64,000 nucleotides of DNA from Aquitalea denitrificans (GCF_009856625.1 NZ_CP047241.1:3782001-3846000), one strand, 5' to 3'; shown: positions 7,958 to 17,700, counted from the first letter of the stretch. A program made the numbers and translations. The notes: generated by a model not told the origin, from the sequence alone.

Positions 7958-8254
7958 ATGCTGGAGTTGCGACCGAGCTGTGAGCAATGCCGCCGTGCGC
8001 TGCCACCGGAATCTACGGTGGCGCGCATCTGTTCATTTGAGTGTACCTTCTGCGCCGATTGCGCAGTACTACTGCAGCACTGCTGCCCCAATTGCGGCGG
8101 CAATCTGGTACCACGCCCCATCCGTCCAGAACGTGACGGTCGTAATGGCAATGATCTGCAACATTACCCAGCCGGAACACGGGAGGTATATCAGCCAACT
8201 GATCTGCAGGAGCACGCGCGCTGGCTGGACAGCAGAGGCAGCAAACCCACATGA
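7958..8254 (+). CDS. DUF1272 domain-containing protein
   Basis: 98 residues. AGGA at 7947-7950 lies seven bases before the ATG at 7958. Residues 1-57 match the DUF1272 pattern: MLELRPSCEQC, PPES, ARICSFECTFCADC, CCPNCGGNLVPRPIRP. Eight cysteines in CxxC/CxxxC arrangements suggest a small zinc-binding fold. The last 40 residues are polar and probably flexible. The function of DUF1272 proteins is not established. A bidirectional hairpin follows directly after the stop. Confidence 0.85.
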   Translation: MLELRPSCEQCRRALPPESTVARICSFECTFCADCAVLLQHCCPNCGGNLVPRPIRPERDGRNGNDLQHYPAGTREVYQPTDLQEHARWLDSRGSKPT

Positions 8255-8281
8255 AACAGGCCCGCTGCGAGCGGGCCTGTT
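8255..8281. terminator. Bidirectional hairpin between convergent genes
   Basis: AACAGGCCCGCT (8255-8266), loop GCG, AGCGGGCCTGTT (8270-8281): a 12-bp perfect stem starting immediately after the DUF1272 stop and 22 bases beyond the dehydrogenase stop. T runs are short but the flanking AA/TT pairs give some in both directions. Confidence 0.7.
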
Positions 8282-8303
8282 CACGGGAGCAAGGTAGCCG
8301 GGA

Positions 8304-9170
8304 TCAGTTTTGCTGCCAGATCAAGCGGGCGATGGCAGCAGAATCCAGCTCACCCTCACCTTGCTCCACCAATTGCCGGATCAATCCTTCAACCCGCTCG
8401 GCTTCCGGCAAACGGATGCCCAGCTGCTGGGCAGTATCCAGCACAATACCCATATCTTTCTGATGCAAATGCGCCTTGAAGCCTGGCGTATAGTTGTCAT
8501 CAATCATGCGCTGGCCATGGATGTCCAGCACGCGGCTCTGGGCAAAACCACCCAGCAGGGCTTCCCGTACCGGTGCCGGGTCCACACCGCAGGCCTTGGC
8601 CAGTTTCATCACCTCGGCAACCGCTGCTACGCCGACACCGACAGCGATCTGGTTACATGCCTTGGCCACTTGCCCGGCACCAGAATCACCAATATGAGTG
8701 ATGGTCTTGCCCATGGCCTCCAGGGCCGGGCGCACTTTTTGCAGCGCATCTGCCTTGCCACCCACCATGATGGTCAGCGTGCCATTAACCGCACCAACCT
8801 GGCCACCAGAAACCGGGCAATCCAGAAAATCAACACCGGCAGAAGCCAGCCGGCCAGCAATTTCCCGCGCACCGATGGGAGAGATGGTACTCATGTCGAC
8901 ACATACCAGGCCAGGCTTGGCACCATGTACGGCACCATTCTCACCCAACAGTACATGCTCAACATCCTTGGTATCGGACACATTGGTAATCAGCACCTCC
9001 ACCTGGGCTGCCAGTTGCGCCGGGCTGTCTGCCCAGGTGGCTCCGGCGTCCAGCGCTGCAGCCGCCCGCTCGCGCTGGCGTGACCAGACGGTAACGGCAT
9101 GGCCGGCTTTCAACAGGTTCAACACACAGGGCAGGCCCATGATGCCCAGGCCGATATAACCGACTTTCAT
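8304..9170 (-). CDS. NAD(P)-dependent beta-hydroxyacid dehydrogenase (3-hydroxyisobutyrate / tartronate semialdehyde reductase type)
   Basis: 288 residues. The ATG at 9170 has GGAG five bases upstream and opens straight into the Rossmann motif GYIGLGIMG. Family signatures are visible: the substrate-binding segment FLDCPVSGGQVGA around 116-128 and the catalytic lysine in GSGAGQVAKACNQ (GxxxKxxxN). Such enzymes interconvert 3-hydroxyisobutyrate and methylmalonate semialdehyde, or tartronate semialdehyde and glycerate. The Met/Leu-rich dinucleotide site does not decide between these. It is a single gene, with no valine or glyoxylate genes next to it, so the substrate stays open. Confidence 0.85.
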   Translation of the reverse strand: MKVGYIGLGIMGLPCVLNLLKAGHAVTVWSRQRERAAAALDAGATWADSPAQLAAQVEVLITNVSDTKDVEHVLLGENGAVHGAKPGLVCVDMSTISPIGAREIAGRLASAGVDFLDCPVSGGQVGAVNGTLTIMVGGKADALQKVRPALEAMGKTITHIGDSGAGQVAKACNQIAVGVGVAAVAEVMKLAKACGVDPAPVREALLGGFAQSRVLDIHGQRMIDDNYTPGFKAHLHQKDMGIVLDTAQQLGIRLPEAERVEGLIRQLVEQGEGELDSAAIARLIWQQN

Positions 9171-9299
9171 ATCCACTCCAGCAGTATGCAGAGACAAAGC
9201 ATAAGATTACCGCAATCTGGTGCGGTGAAGGAGATGGTGTTCAGAAATTTCAGCGGCGACTAGCAAGGCATGCACGGCCTGAAAACCGTTTGGCAGAAA

Positions 9300-9641
9300 T
9301 CAGGAAGATGGCTGGCTGTCACGCCGCCCGGCCAACCAGGATTCAAACTCGAAGTCGGCACCGGTAGCCTTGTTTTCCAGGAAATAAACAAAGGCCAGAA
9401 TTTCTGCTACCGCGCGGTAGAGCTCTTCCGGAATATGCCGGTCCAGATCAACCTGCATCAGCAATGACACCAGCTCTGGCGAATCGTGCACAAATACGCC
9501 AGCATCCTTGGCTCGGTCAATGATGCGCTCTGCCAGTTGGCCATACCCCTTGGCCACTACCGTTGGCGAGCGCTGGCCTTCCCGGTAGGCTAGTGCTACG
9601 GCTGACTTGCGGTGATCCTCAGTCTTGGGTGACTGTGCCAT
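9300..9641 (-). CDS. FlhB C-terminal-domain-like protein (FhlB)
   Basis: 113 residues matching only the cytosolic C-terminal domain of FlhB/EscU export-switch proteins (AVALAYREGQRSPTVVAKGYGQLAERIIDRAKDAGVFVHDSPELVSLLMQVDLDRHIPEELYRAVAEILAFVYFLE, residues about 13-90, quoted in outline: RSPTVVAKG replaces the autocleaving NPTH). The NPTH site is changed (SPTV), so self-cleavage is unlikely, and the membrane domain is missing. Small stand-alone copies of this type occur beside fliK-like genes in many proteobacteria; their role in export switching is unclear. It overlaps the end of the fliK-like gene by 23 bases, so translation is probably coupled. Confidence 0.85.
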   Translation of the reverse strand: MAQSPKTEDHRKSAVALAYREGQRSPTVVAKGYGQLAERIIDRAKDAGVFVHDSPELVSLLMQVDLDRHIPEELYRAVAEILAFVYFLENKATGADFEFESWLAGRRDSQPSS

Positions 9642-10671
9642 TTTTCACCGCCAGATTGGCCAGAGTCAGGCCCGCGGCCTCCATGCCGCTTTGCAACTGA
9701 TTTGCATGTTGCTGGATCAATCCGCTGGCCTCATCTTCTTCCGCCACAAATGATACCTGCACGCTTTGTCCCACCAACCTGACCCGCGCCGACAAGCCGC
9801 CAAGCGCAGGCAGGTTGAGTGACAGCGATGTACTCCAGACACCGACATCATCGGCACCCAGGCTCGCGGTGCGCTCATTGGTATGTTCCTGCTGGATCTG
9901 CAGTTGCATGGGCTGGCCCGGCCAGGCATAGCCATTGAGCTGCAGTTGCTGGTTTTCCACAATATCCAGCTGGCGCTGAACCAGATTGGCCAGCTCCGGT
10001 GCTACCGTACGCGGACTAAGGGTGTTTGTGCTGCTTGCTTTCTCGGGTGTGGGACTGGCCAGATCATCATTCAGCTTGCTCAACAGTCGCGACTGTGGCT
10101 CCTGCTGCACCTGGGCGAGGTTATGGCGTCCGTCCAGCCATTCCTTGAGGTGGGATTCGTAAAACAACCCGCTCTGGCTAATATTGCTTTTCAGATCCTG
10201 CGCCGTCGCTGCCGGAGGCTGCTTGGCGGCATCGAGGCTTAGATCGGTTGCCGGAAGGCCGGGTTTGCTGGTTTGCAGCATGCCGGTAAGGTATTTCGAT
10301 GCCGGACTGAGCTGCACCTCGACCGAGCCATCTTGTGCGGCCTCGGTGGTTTGCTCCTGCAAGGCAAAACTGAGCGTCGGGGCCAGATTGGCCACCTTGA
10401 GCGACAGGGTATTGCCGCTGACGGTCATACCCTGTGGCACATCCAGGCTAAACAGGCTGTTCTTGATCAGAACAGACAGTTGCTGACCATTGTTCTTGCT
10501 GTCCACCACCTGGGCAGTCACCTGCTCCCCGAGCATCAGCGGAGGCAGTTTGGCCGGTACAACGCTGGCATCCAGCAGTGCCTTCCCGCCTTCCAGCAAC
10601 AGCCGTACCGAGGAGACGGTTTGCGGTGCAAGCGTACCGCTTGCAATGGTGGGTGGCAGGGACGGAATCAT
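9619..10671 (-). CDS. FliK-like flagellar hook-length control protein
   Basis: 350 residues. The ATG at 10671 overlaps the upstream stop as ATGA, implying coupled translation; no separate Shine-Dalgarno is seen. A variable, Gln/Ser-rich N-terminal region is followed by a C-terminal domain (about residues 235-350, WPGQPMQLQIQQE ... LSLNLPALGGLSARVRL ... LQSGMEAAGL) that fits the FliK C-terminal fold, which talks to FlhB to switch export specificity. It is paired here with an FlhB C-domain-like protein rather than hook genes, so it may be a second FliK-type protein rather than the main ruler. That is inference. Confidence 0.75.
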   Translation of the reverse strand: MIPSLPPTIASGTLAPQTVSSVRLLLEGGKALLDASVVPAKLPPLMLGEQVTAQVVDSKNNGQQLSVLIKNSLFSLDVPQGMTVSGNTLSLKVANLAPTLSFALQEQTTEAAQDGSVEVQLSPASKYLTGMLQTSKPGLPATDLSLDAAKQPPAATAQDLKSNISQSGLFYESHLKEWLDGRHNLAQVQQEPQSRLLSKLNDDLASPTPEKASSTNTLSPRTVAPELANLVQRQLDIVENQQLQLNGYAWPGQPMQLQIQQEHTNERTASLGADDVGVWSTSLSLNLPALGGLSARVRLVGQSVQVSFVAEEDEASGLIQQHANQLQSGMEAAGLTLANLAVKNGTVTQD

Positions 10672-11024
10672 GAGGTGGAATTGTTTCGGTAAAGGGAGAT
10701 GATCAGTTCGGCCTCGCTACGGGAAATGCCACACTGGCTGGCAACCTCGGAGGCTGAAATGCCTTTCTTGATCATTTCTATTGCCTGGTTGTAGGGACTG
10801 AGGCTGGCAGGCTCGCTACGGGACTGTTGCTCAAGCCGCGCCATCAGACGTGCGAGATCCCGTTGCAAGGTGCTGATTTGCTGCTGTTGTTGATCCAGAT
10901 ACATGGTGGTCAGACTGTCGCGCCGGTTTTCCAGCCGCTGCAGACGCCAGTACAAATAGCCGCAGACGACTGACAGTGCCAGCAGCAGCAACACGACAAT
11001 ATAGAAAAAGGGCGAACCGGACAT
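10668..11024 (-). CDS. DUF2802 membrane-anchored protein
   Basis: 118 residues: one N-terminal membrane helix (residues about 7-27), a Gln-rich coiled coil (about 30-68), and a C-terminal helix-turn-helix-like segment, YNQAIEMIKKGISASEVA followed by SQCGISRSEAELI, typical of DUF2802. The C-terminal part resembles HTH recruitment motifs but DNA binding is not shown for the family. Its stop overlaps the fliK-like start as ATGA. DUF2802 genes often sit among flagellar genes, which fits here. Confidence 0.8.
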   Translation of the reverse strand: MSGSPFFYIVVLLLLALSVVCGYLYWRLQRLENRRDSLTTMYLDQQQQQISTLQRDLARLMARLEQQSRSEPASLSPYNQAIEMIKKGISASEVASQCGISRSEAELIISLYRNNSTS

Positions 11025-11090
11025 GATGAAACCCTCACGCAGCGCTTTTTCTAAGTGTATGGTGAAACCGGCAGTAACCCAAGCCGGTCT

Positions 11091-11408
11091 TTACGAAGTG
11101 TATGTCTTCAGTAGTCGATTATTTTGGCTGACCGTCTGCATTTCATCACGCATCTGGCCTATCCAGTTGGCAATTTCTCGCTGCAAATGTTCGCGCTGGG
11201 CAATCAGCAAGATGACTCGTTCACGTGTTGCATCCGGCAGGCTGGCCACTTCCACTTGTAATTGCGGCAACAAGGTGGCCAGTTCGCTTTCCTGTTGTTC
11301 GGACAACCGGGTTACCAAGTCAAAATCGCGGGCTTCACAGGCGGCCAGCGCCTGGCTCAGTGTCGCCAACATCGCATCGATTTGCGCGGGCTGGATGCTA
11401 GTTTTCAT
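11091..11408 (-). CDS. fliT: FliT-like flagellar chaperone
   Basis: 105 residues, all-helical by composition, with paired amphipathic helices (MLATLSQALAACEARDFD, LATLLPQLQVEVASL, ERVILLIAQREHLQREI). Position directly after fliS, size and helix pattern fit FliT, the export chaperone for the cap protein FliD. FliT sequences are poorly conserved, so assignment leans on context. It starts 23 bases after the fliS stop. Confidence 0.75.
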   Translation of the reverse strand: MKTSIQPAQIDAMLATLSQALAACEARDFDLVTRLSEQQESELATLLPQLQVEVASLPDATRERVILLIAQREHLQREIANWIGQMRDEMQTVSQNNRLLKTYTS

Positions 11409-11431
11409 GGCGACACCTCATCGGAGCAATC

Positions 11432-11860
11432 TCAGTAAGCACTGCTGGCCGCACTGGTTGACATGCTGGAACGGTTGAGTTCCTGCCAGGCAGGCAGGAT
11501 GGTTTCCAGCAGGCGGCGCACTTCTGCCAGAATTTCCAGGTCATTCTTCAGGTTGGCAATGCTCATCCGCTGCTTCATGTAGATGTAGAGGTCGTTCAGA
11601 TTAGCGGCGGCGTCACTACCCTGTTGCAGGTCGAGTGATTCACGCAGGCCATCGATGATGTCGATGGTTTTGGACACCAGCCGCGCCTTTTCATCGTAAC
11701 GCTGCGCCTCGATGGCATAACCGGCCTGGTTGATGGCCTTGATCGCACCTTCATACAACAACACCACCAGTCCGACCGGGCTGGCACCATACACCGCAGC
11801 CTTCAGGGCATCGTCTTCATAAGCCTTGTTGAACTGCTTGAGCATCTTGGAATTCAGCAT
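11432..11860 (-). CDS. fliS: Flagellar export chaperone FliS
   Basis: 142 residues. Recognised by AYEDDALKAAVYGASPVGLVVLLYEGAIKAINQA and the later LNDLYIYMKQRMSIANLKND segment (shown in part: LNDLYIYMKQRM). FliS binds the C-terminal helix of flagellin and prevents polymerisation in the cytosol before export. The start at 11860 has only a weak AAAGAA upstream; an internal ATG at 11845 is an alternative. It lies 24 bases after fliD, in the order fliC-flaG-fliD-fliS-fliT typical of many proteobacteria. Confidence 0.93.
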   Translation of the reverse strand: MLNSKMLKQFNKAYEDDALKAAVYGASPVGLVVLLYEGAIKAINQAGYAIEAQRYDEKARLVSKTIDIIDGLRESLDLQQGSDAAANLNDLYIYMKQRMSIANLKNDLEILAEVRRLLETILPAWQELNRSSMSTSAASSAY

Positions 11861-11884
11861 GATTCTTTACCATTTGGTTCTGTC

Positions 11885-13243
11885 CTAGGCCAGCAGGTTG
11901 GCCAGATTGCTGGTCGATTGCTGCATTTTCGACAATACGGCATTCAACGCTGTGTATTGCTGGGTATACATGGTCTGGCGTGCGCTCAGCTTGGCACTCA
12001 GACTGGTTTGCAAACTGGTTTCCGACGTGATCAGGCTGTTGATGGATGTCTTGCTGGTTTCAATCACCCCGTTCGGGCCCAGCAAATCATTCACCGCCGA
12101 ACTCAGACGGTCGCCAAAACCTGTACTGCTGGCATTACCGAACAAATTGGCCACCGCCGTCGGATTGGCGCTAAGCGCCTTGTTGAAGGCAGTCTGGTCC
12201 AGTTTGAGCGTGCCATCCTTCTGGATCGAAATCCCGGCCTGAGCCAGATAGGCATAGGAAGTGGTCGCATCGACACCCGGAATCTGGGTACTCAGAATGC
12301 TGGTGAGCTTTTGCTGGATCGCCAGTACCGAGGCATTGGCCTTCAGGCTGCCGGAACGTGCAGAGTCTACCGCAGATTTCACCTGATTGTAGGCATCAAC
12401 AAAACCTTGCAGCGAAGTGGCAATGCCGCTGCTGTCCGATGTCATGGTGATGGTGGACTGGCCCAGCTTGGTGATGTCCACATTGGCCCCGGAAATGACA
12501 TTGGTCAGGTGATTACTACCGGAGGACACGCTGACGCCGTTGACGGTCAGCAAGGCATCGCTAGCCGCAGTGGATTCACCTGCCGCCGTGATGCTCTGGC
12601 TCAGACCGGCCAGCGTCGAGCCGGAAGTCGAGCCGGAATCGGTACCACCTGCCTTGATGGTGAAGGCGTTGTCACTACCTGAGTTGGACGAGGCAAGTAC
12701 CAGCTTGTACTCACCATTATTCTGTACGACAGAGGCGTTCACTCCGGCACCGCTCTGGTTGATACGGTCGGAAATGGACTGCAGGCTGACGGTATCGGTA
12801 GCACTGGGCGTCAGATTGATGACGGTATCCTTGCCGGCCACGGTCAGCGTCAGCGAGGTTGGCGCACCGCTCAGGGTTGCCTTGGGATCGGTGACGGCAC
12901 TGCTGCCAACGCGGTCGAACACCAGTTGGCGCGACTTGGCCAGTTGGGTCACATTCAGTGCATAACTGCCAGCAACCCCACCGGTGGTCGTCGCTACGCT
13001 GGCAATGCTGGTATCGGTGGAACTGGCCTTGAACTGCTGCAGGAAGGCTCCAGTCGACATTTTACTGGCGGAGCTTTGCAAGGCAGACAGTGCAGAGCTG
13101 ATCTGACCAATCGAACTCAGCTGGGTATTGTATTTGCTGGAACGCTGCTGACTGGCTTGCAGAGGCTGCTGCTCGATGGTCATCAACTGGCTGACAATGG
13201 ACTGGACATCCAGTGTGCCGACACTGGTCGTAATCGAAGCCAT
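11885..13243 (-). CDS. fliD: Flagellar filament cap protein FliD
   Basis: 452 residues, in the normal range. The ATG at 13243 has a near-perfect AAAGGAGGT upstream. The N-terminal FliD_N segment (TLDVQSIVSQLMTIEQQPL, residues about 9-27) and the C-terminal coiled part ending in TMYTQQYTALNAVLSKMQQS are typical. FliD pentamers cap the growing filament and help flagellin fold into it. The middle is Ser/Thr/Gly-rich like the neighbouring flagellin. Order and orientation place it in the late flagellar class. Confidence 0.95.
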   Translation of the reverse strand: MASITTSVGTLDVQSIVSQLMTIEQQPLQASQQRSSKYNTQLSSIGQISSALSALQSSASKMSTGAFLQQFKASSTDTSIASVATTTGGVAGSYALNVTQLAKSRQLVFDRVGSSAVTDPKATLSGAPTSLTLTVAGKDTVINLTPSATDTVSLQSISDRINQSGAGVNASVVQNNGEYKLVLASSNSGSDNAFTIKAGGTDSGSTSGSTLAGLSQSITAAGESTAASDALLTVNGVSVSSGSNHLTNVISGANVDITKLGQSTITMTSDSSGIATSLQGFVDAYNQVKSAVDSARSGSLKANASVLAIQQKLTSILSTQIPGVDATTSYAYLAQAGISIQKDGTLKLDQTAFNKALSANPTAVANLFGNASSTGFGDRLSSAVNDLLGPNGVIETSKTSINSLITSETSLQTSLSAKLSARQTMYTQQYTALNAVLSKMQQSTSNLANLLA

Positions 13244-13281
13244 CTTGCATTACCTCCTTTACTGAAGGGGCATGACCGCTC

Positions 13282-13707
13282 TCAGGCTTTATCCTTGAGC
13301 AGCAATCCCCTGAAATCGTCAATCGCCTTGGCGATGCGGATCGCATCTTCCGACGGAATCTGCCGAATGACTTTTTGTGTTTCCTGATCCACCACCTTGA
13401 CGACCTGGATATTGGTTTCCTTGTCTACAGAAAACTCCAGTTGGCTGGAGTAAAGCTTGGCCACGTCGTTCAACTGCTTGACCGAGTTCTGCAACTCAAG
13501 TGGATCGGCCTTTTTCTGCTTCGTTCCATCACTGGTGGCATTTTGCGCCTGGCTTTGCCCTACGGCAACGACACCGTTGGTGGTATTCGGCAGCACCGAA
13601 CTGGCGGTGGCGTCGGCTGTATTTCCTTGAGTCAGCTGATTCTGCTGGCGCGCGGTCGGCGTGCTTGTCAAAGGAAGGACAGGACCATTTGTAGATGATA
13701 TTTGCAT
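13282..13707 (-). CDS. flaG: FlaG family flagellar protein
   Basis: 141 residues from the ATG at 13707, with GGGAGT eight bases upstream. The C-terminal half carries the FlaG pattern LEFSVDKETNIQVVKVVD and IRQIPSEDAIRIAK; the N-terminal half is a Thr/Gln/Asn-rich low-complexity region. FlaG affects filament length in several bacteria. It sits between fliC and fliD. Confidence 0.92.
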   Translation of the reverse strand: MQISSTNGPVLPLTSTPTARQQNQLTQGNTADATASSVLPNTTNGVVAVGQSQAQNATSDGTKQKKADPLELQNSVKQLNDVAKLYSSQLEFSVDKETNIQVVKVVDQETQKVIRQIPSEDAIRIAKAIDDFRGLLLKDKA

Positions 13708-13724
13708 GGCAGCGACTCCCGTAC

Positions 13725-13757
13725 AAACGGCCCCGGTCAGCATGCCAACCGAGGCCG
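13725..13757 (-). terminator. Weak terminator after fliC
   Basis: On the minus strand CGGCCTCGGT, loop TGGCATGCTG, ACCGGGGCCG (one G-U pair), then TTTGTAC. The T run is only three, so it may let part of the flagellin transcripts read on into flaG-fliD, a common way to make flagellin in excess. Confidence 0.45.
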
Positions 13758-13785
13758 GTTCTTCAGCTTATGCTATCAATGTAGC

Positions 13786-14628
13786 TTACTGCAGCAGCGT
13801 CAGGGCCGACTGAGACAGAGAGTTAGCCTGTTTCAGGATGGAAGTACCAGCCTGTTGCAGAATCTGGTTCTTGGTCAGGTTGGCCGTTTCCGATGCGAAG
13901 TCCACATCCACGATACGGCTGTTGGCTGCGGTCAGGTTGGTGACGTAGTTTTGCAGGTTGGCAACCACGGCATCGAAACGGTTCTGTACCGCACCGAAGG
14001 TGGAACGGATGTTCGATACGGTACCGATATCCGCATCCAGGGCCGACAGCTGGGCCTGGGCACCAGTCTGGCTCAGTACGTTGATCGTTGCGCTATTGGT
14101 CAGCGACGAGTTGTACGACGACAGCTGGGTGGTCAGGTCGGAAGCCGATACCGATACGGTGTTGTCGGTAGAACCGGAGGAACCCACCTGGAAAGTCAGG
14201 GTGTTACCACCGGACAACAGCTTGGTGCCGTTGAACTGGGTGGTTTGTACAATACGCGAAATTTCCTGGGTCAGCTGGTCAACTTCTTTTTGCAGCTGCG
14301 AACGGTTAGTGTCGCTAACCGAGCCGTTGGCGGACTGGGTAGCAATTTCACGGATACGCTGCAGGTTGTTGCCGATCTGACCCAGCGCGCCTTCAGCCGT
14401 CTGGCCTACGGAGGTACCGTCGTTGGCGTTACGGATGGCCTGGTTGTTACCACGGATGGCGGCAGTCAGGGTTTGGGAAATGGCCAGGCCGGCAGCATCA
14501 TCCTTGGCACTGTTTACGCGCAGACCGGAGGACAGGCGTTGCAGGGACAGGTTGAGCGAAGAACTGGAGTTGCTCAGGTTGTTCTGTGCGGTGAGCGACG
14601 CAATATTGGTGTTGACGGTAAGTGCCAT
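13786..14628 (-). CDS. fliC: Flagellin
   Basis: 280 residues; AAGGAG upstream of the ATG at 14628. N-terminal D0/D1 (NTNIASLTAQNNLSNS, LQRLSSGLRVNSAKDDAAG) and C-terminal D1/D0 (SRIVDVDFASETANLTKNQILQQAGTS in part) are complete. The central part, about residues 130-200, is short and rich in Ser, Thr and Asn, so the filament has little or no D2/D3; these Ser/Thr are candidate O-glycosylation sites. One flagellin gene is present. A sigma-28 promoter lies 52 bases upstream, and the glycan genes lie directly beyond it. Confidence 0.97.
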   Translation of the reverse strand: MALTVNTNIASLTAQNNLSNSSSSLNLSLQRLSSGLRVNSAKDDAAGLAISQTLTAAIRGNNQAIRNANDGTSVGQTAEGALGQIGNNLQRIREIATQSANGSVSDTNRSQLQKEVDQLTQEISRIVQTTQFNGTKLLSGGNTLTFQVGSSGSTDNTVSVSASDLTTQLSSYNSSLTNSATINVLSQTGAQAQLSALDADIGTVSNIRSTFGAVQNRFDAVVANLQNYVTNLTAANSRIVDVDFASETANLTKNQILQQAGTSILKQANSLSQSALTLLQ

Positions 14629-14679
14629 GATGATTCTCCTTAGAGCATTCGGGGGGGCGACTGTGTGGGCCTTGACTAG

Positions 14680-14706
14680 TTATCGACCCCCCGCTGGCAA
14701 ACTTTA
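14680..14706 (-). promoter_or_regulatory. Sigma-28 (FliA) promoter of fliC
   Basis: Read on the minus strand: TAAAGTTT (14706-14699), 11 bases, GTCGATAA (14687-14680). The enterobacterial FliA consensus is TAAAGTTT-N11-GCCGATAA, so only one base differs. It starts 13 bases beyond the glycosyltransferase stop, giving fliC its own late-class control. Confidence 0.9.
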
Positions 14707-14718
14707 GAAGTTAGGCAA

Positions 14719-17700
14719 TTATTTTTTGCCGACTTCTTCGCTCAAGCCTTGCTGCCAATCATCAAGGTGATCCTCCAGCCAGTAATGGCGGTCTACCCAG
14801 GCGCGTAGCGCATCGCCTTCCCGGTAGGCAGCATCCAGATCGCCAATACGGCTGCGGATGGCCTCCACCCACGCCTCGGTGGTATTGGGTACGCGGCATA
14901 CCGGTGCGTCATTGGTCTGGTAGGGGTAGATATCCGTGCAGATGACCGGCCAGCGCATCACACCATATTCAAGCAGGCGCAGATTGCTCTTGGATTCATT
15001 GAAGGGATTGATTTCCAGCGGTGCGATGGCCAGATCAAGATTCAGGCTGGCCATTTTTTCCGGATACTCCTGGAAGGACACGCAAGGATGCTCCTCGGCG
15101 ATATAAGGCCGCATCTCGGGCAGGCACATGCCCATGAATACCCACTCCACTTCGTCTGCTGTCTGTTTGACCACATCGATGATCAAGGCCAGATCACCCT
15201 GGTGCTGCTGGGCACCTACCCAGCCCACCCGCGGTTTCTTGCCCTGGCCGCGCAATGAGGAAACCTTGCCCCACATGTGACGGGCCAGGCGGTTTGGCAC
15301 CACGCGAATGTCGGCAATCATGTCGCGGCAGGCGTCGGCCAGCGGCTCGGTAGAAACCACCAGCGTATCAAAGTGCTTGAGCATGGCGCGCAGACGTGGG
15401 CGCGCATCCGGCATGGTCTTGCGCCATACGCGGTTGAGAATGCTTTTTTCCGGCAGCGCCCCCACCAGGTCATCCAGGCCAAACACCAGACGCAAATCCG
15501 GCAGGTATTCGCGATACTGCTTGACGGCATGCAGGACACCGTCGGTGAGCATGGTGTGAATCAGCAGCACATCCGGATTGAACCTGGCCATTTCCACCAC
15601 GGACAGCAGCGGAGCCGCCCCTCTTTCCGGTGAGATCATCGTCACATCAAGCCGCCCGCTTTCCTGCAAGGCATGGAAGGGTAGCGATACGCGGTACTCG
15701 CCGCTACCGCCAGGAATGGGCAGGCCCAGTACCTTGCGACGCCCGGCCTGACGCGGCAACCAGTTGGTATCGCGCGTCGGCTCGAAAGCCATGTCCTTGG
15801 TACGGAAGGTAAGGTGGCGGTTGTAGGCTGGATCATGCGCCAGCTGTGGCAGCCAGCGCTTGAGCACCACGGCCAGTTCCTGTTGCTCGCGCACGGCGGC
15901 TGCCAGCGCAACGGCAGGCTCATACGTCAGCTTGCCGATACTCTTGGCGTGGTGGTGCACCATGGTGACATAGGGAGTAAAGACGTTCAGCAGCCCTTGC
16001 TGCTGCAGCTTGAGACAGAAGTCCACGTCGTTGAACAGCACGGTAAGCTGCTCGGCATCAAAGCCACCGACGGCCAGATATTTATCCTTGGCCACCATCA
16101 GGCAGGCTGCGGTAACGGCGGAATAATTCTGCTCGGTCAGCAGGCGGTTCATATAGCCCGGCGTATCTAGTTCGGACTGCTCGAACACATGATCAGCCAC
16201 CGACAACACGCCGCCTGGCAGGCCCAGCACGATGCCCGCATGCTGGATGCAGCCGCTTTCCGGGTACACCAGCCGGATACCCACCGCTCCCACCTCCGGG
16301 CGCTGTGCGATGCCTATCATCCGCTCCAGCCATTCCGGCTGGATGATTTCGGTGTCGTTATTGAGCAGCACGATGTAATCCCCGCGCGCCTGCTCCACCC
16401 CCAGATTGCACTGGGCCGAGAAGTTGAAGGCATGGGGATAATCGATGATGCGGACTTGATCCGGATAATCCTGCAGCAAGTCCTGATAAAAGCGGAAGGT
16501 ATCCGGGTCCTGCGAGCCGTTGTCGATAATCAGCAACTCAAACTTGCGATAGCCGGTGCGGGCAAACAGGCTTTCCACGCAGGGCTGCAGGTATTCCATC
16601 TTGTCGCGGGTGGGGATGATGACCGACACCAGCGGATTGCCAGTGACCTGGTACTCCACATGCAGGGTGTTGTCGGCATAACCGTTGACCACGCTGGCAG
16701 CGATACCCAGCCGCTGCAGATGATTTTCCAGGGCAACCCGGCGTGCCGCCTCACGTTCATGCTGCACCCCCAGCGGCTCTGCCGGGAAGTGCATCAGGAC
16801 TTCATCCAGGTGCTGCACCACGCCCAGACCGTAGTTTTCTGCCAGACGCAGCAGGTGATTCCAGCTTTCGCACCCCGGATAAGCTTCAAAGCCACCCAGA
16901 CTGGCCAGGCCCTGATAGGACAGGGCAACAGCGGAACCGACATAGTCCTGCGCCCGCAGGTAGTCCAACGAGAAGTCTGGTTTCAGCTGCGGCAGCACAC
17001 GGCATTCCGGCTGCGTGTAGCTGTCGTGATCGGTATAGATGGCCAGCGCCTGCGGATTGGCCTGGATGCAATCGCCCATGCGCAGCAGCAATTGCGGTGC
17101 AATCATGGCCCCGGCCGGCAACAGCAGCACCCAGTCAGCCGGGATTTCCCCCAGCAGGCCATTGAGTGCCATGCTGAACAGTTGCGGGTCATCCAGGGTG
17201 TCCAGCTGCAGCCATCCCAGCGTGTCATTCTGACTAAAGATGGGATCCGGCATTTCCCAGTCTGCCACCACAATCAGCTTCCAGTGCTTATACAGCTGCT
17301 GCTGCAGGGCGTCGATGGTATTGGCCAGCAGGGCCGCTTCACTGGCACGAATGGGCATCAGCAGCAGGAATTGTGGCTGCTGCTGCCATTGCGTGATCAT
17401 GCGCTCGGCCATCATCTCGGCATCGATTTCGCGCAGCTGGTGCTGTTTGTCCCAGCTTTGCCAGGCACGATAGGTATTCGGCCACATCAGTTGCAGACGA
17501 TTGTTTTCCACCACGGCCTGCCGTTCGGGGTGATAGCTGGCCAGGGTATCCAGAAACGGTGTCGGCAGCACTTCACGCAACAGCTCCACCCAGCGGTAGG
17601 CCTGGCTCTCCAACGTGGCATAGCGCAACAGGTAATCACGCGAGGTGGTGTGCAACTGGCGACGGCGCTCGGCGTCTTCCACCAGCCGTGACAGGGCGGC

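Noticed and set aside
16189..17691. 500-codon plus-strand open frame
   Set aside because: Antisense shadow of the giant glycosyltransferase; composition is biased but no motif or start signal.
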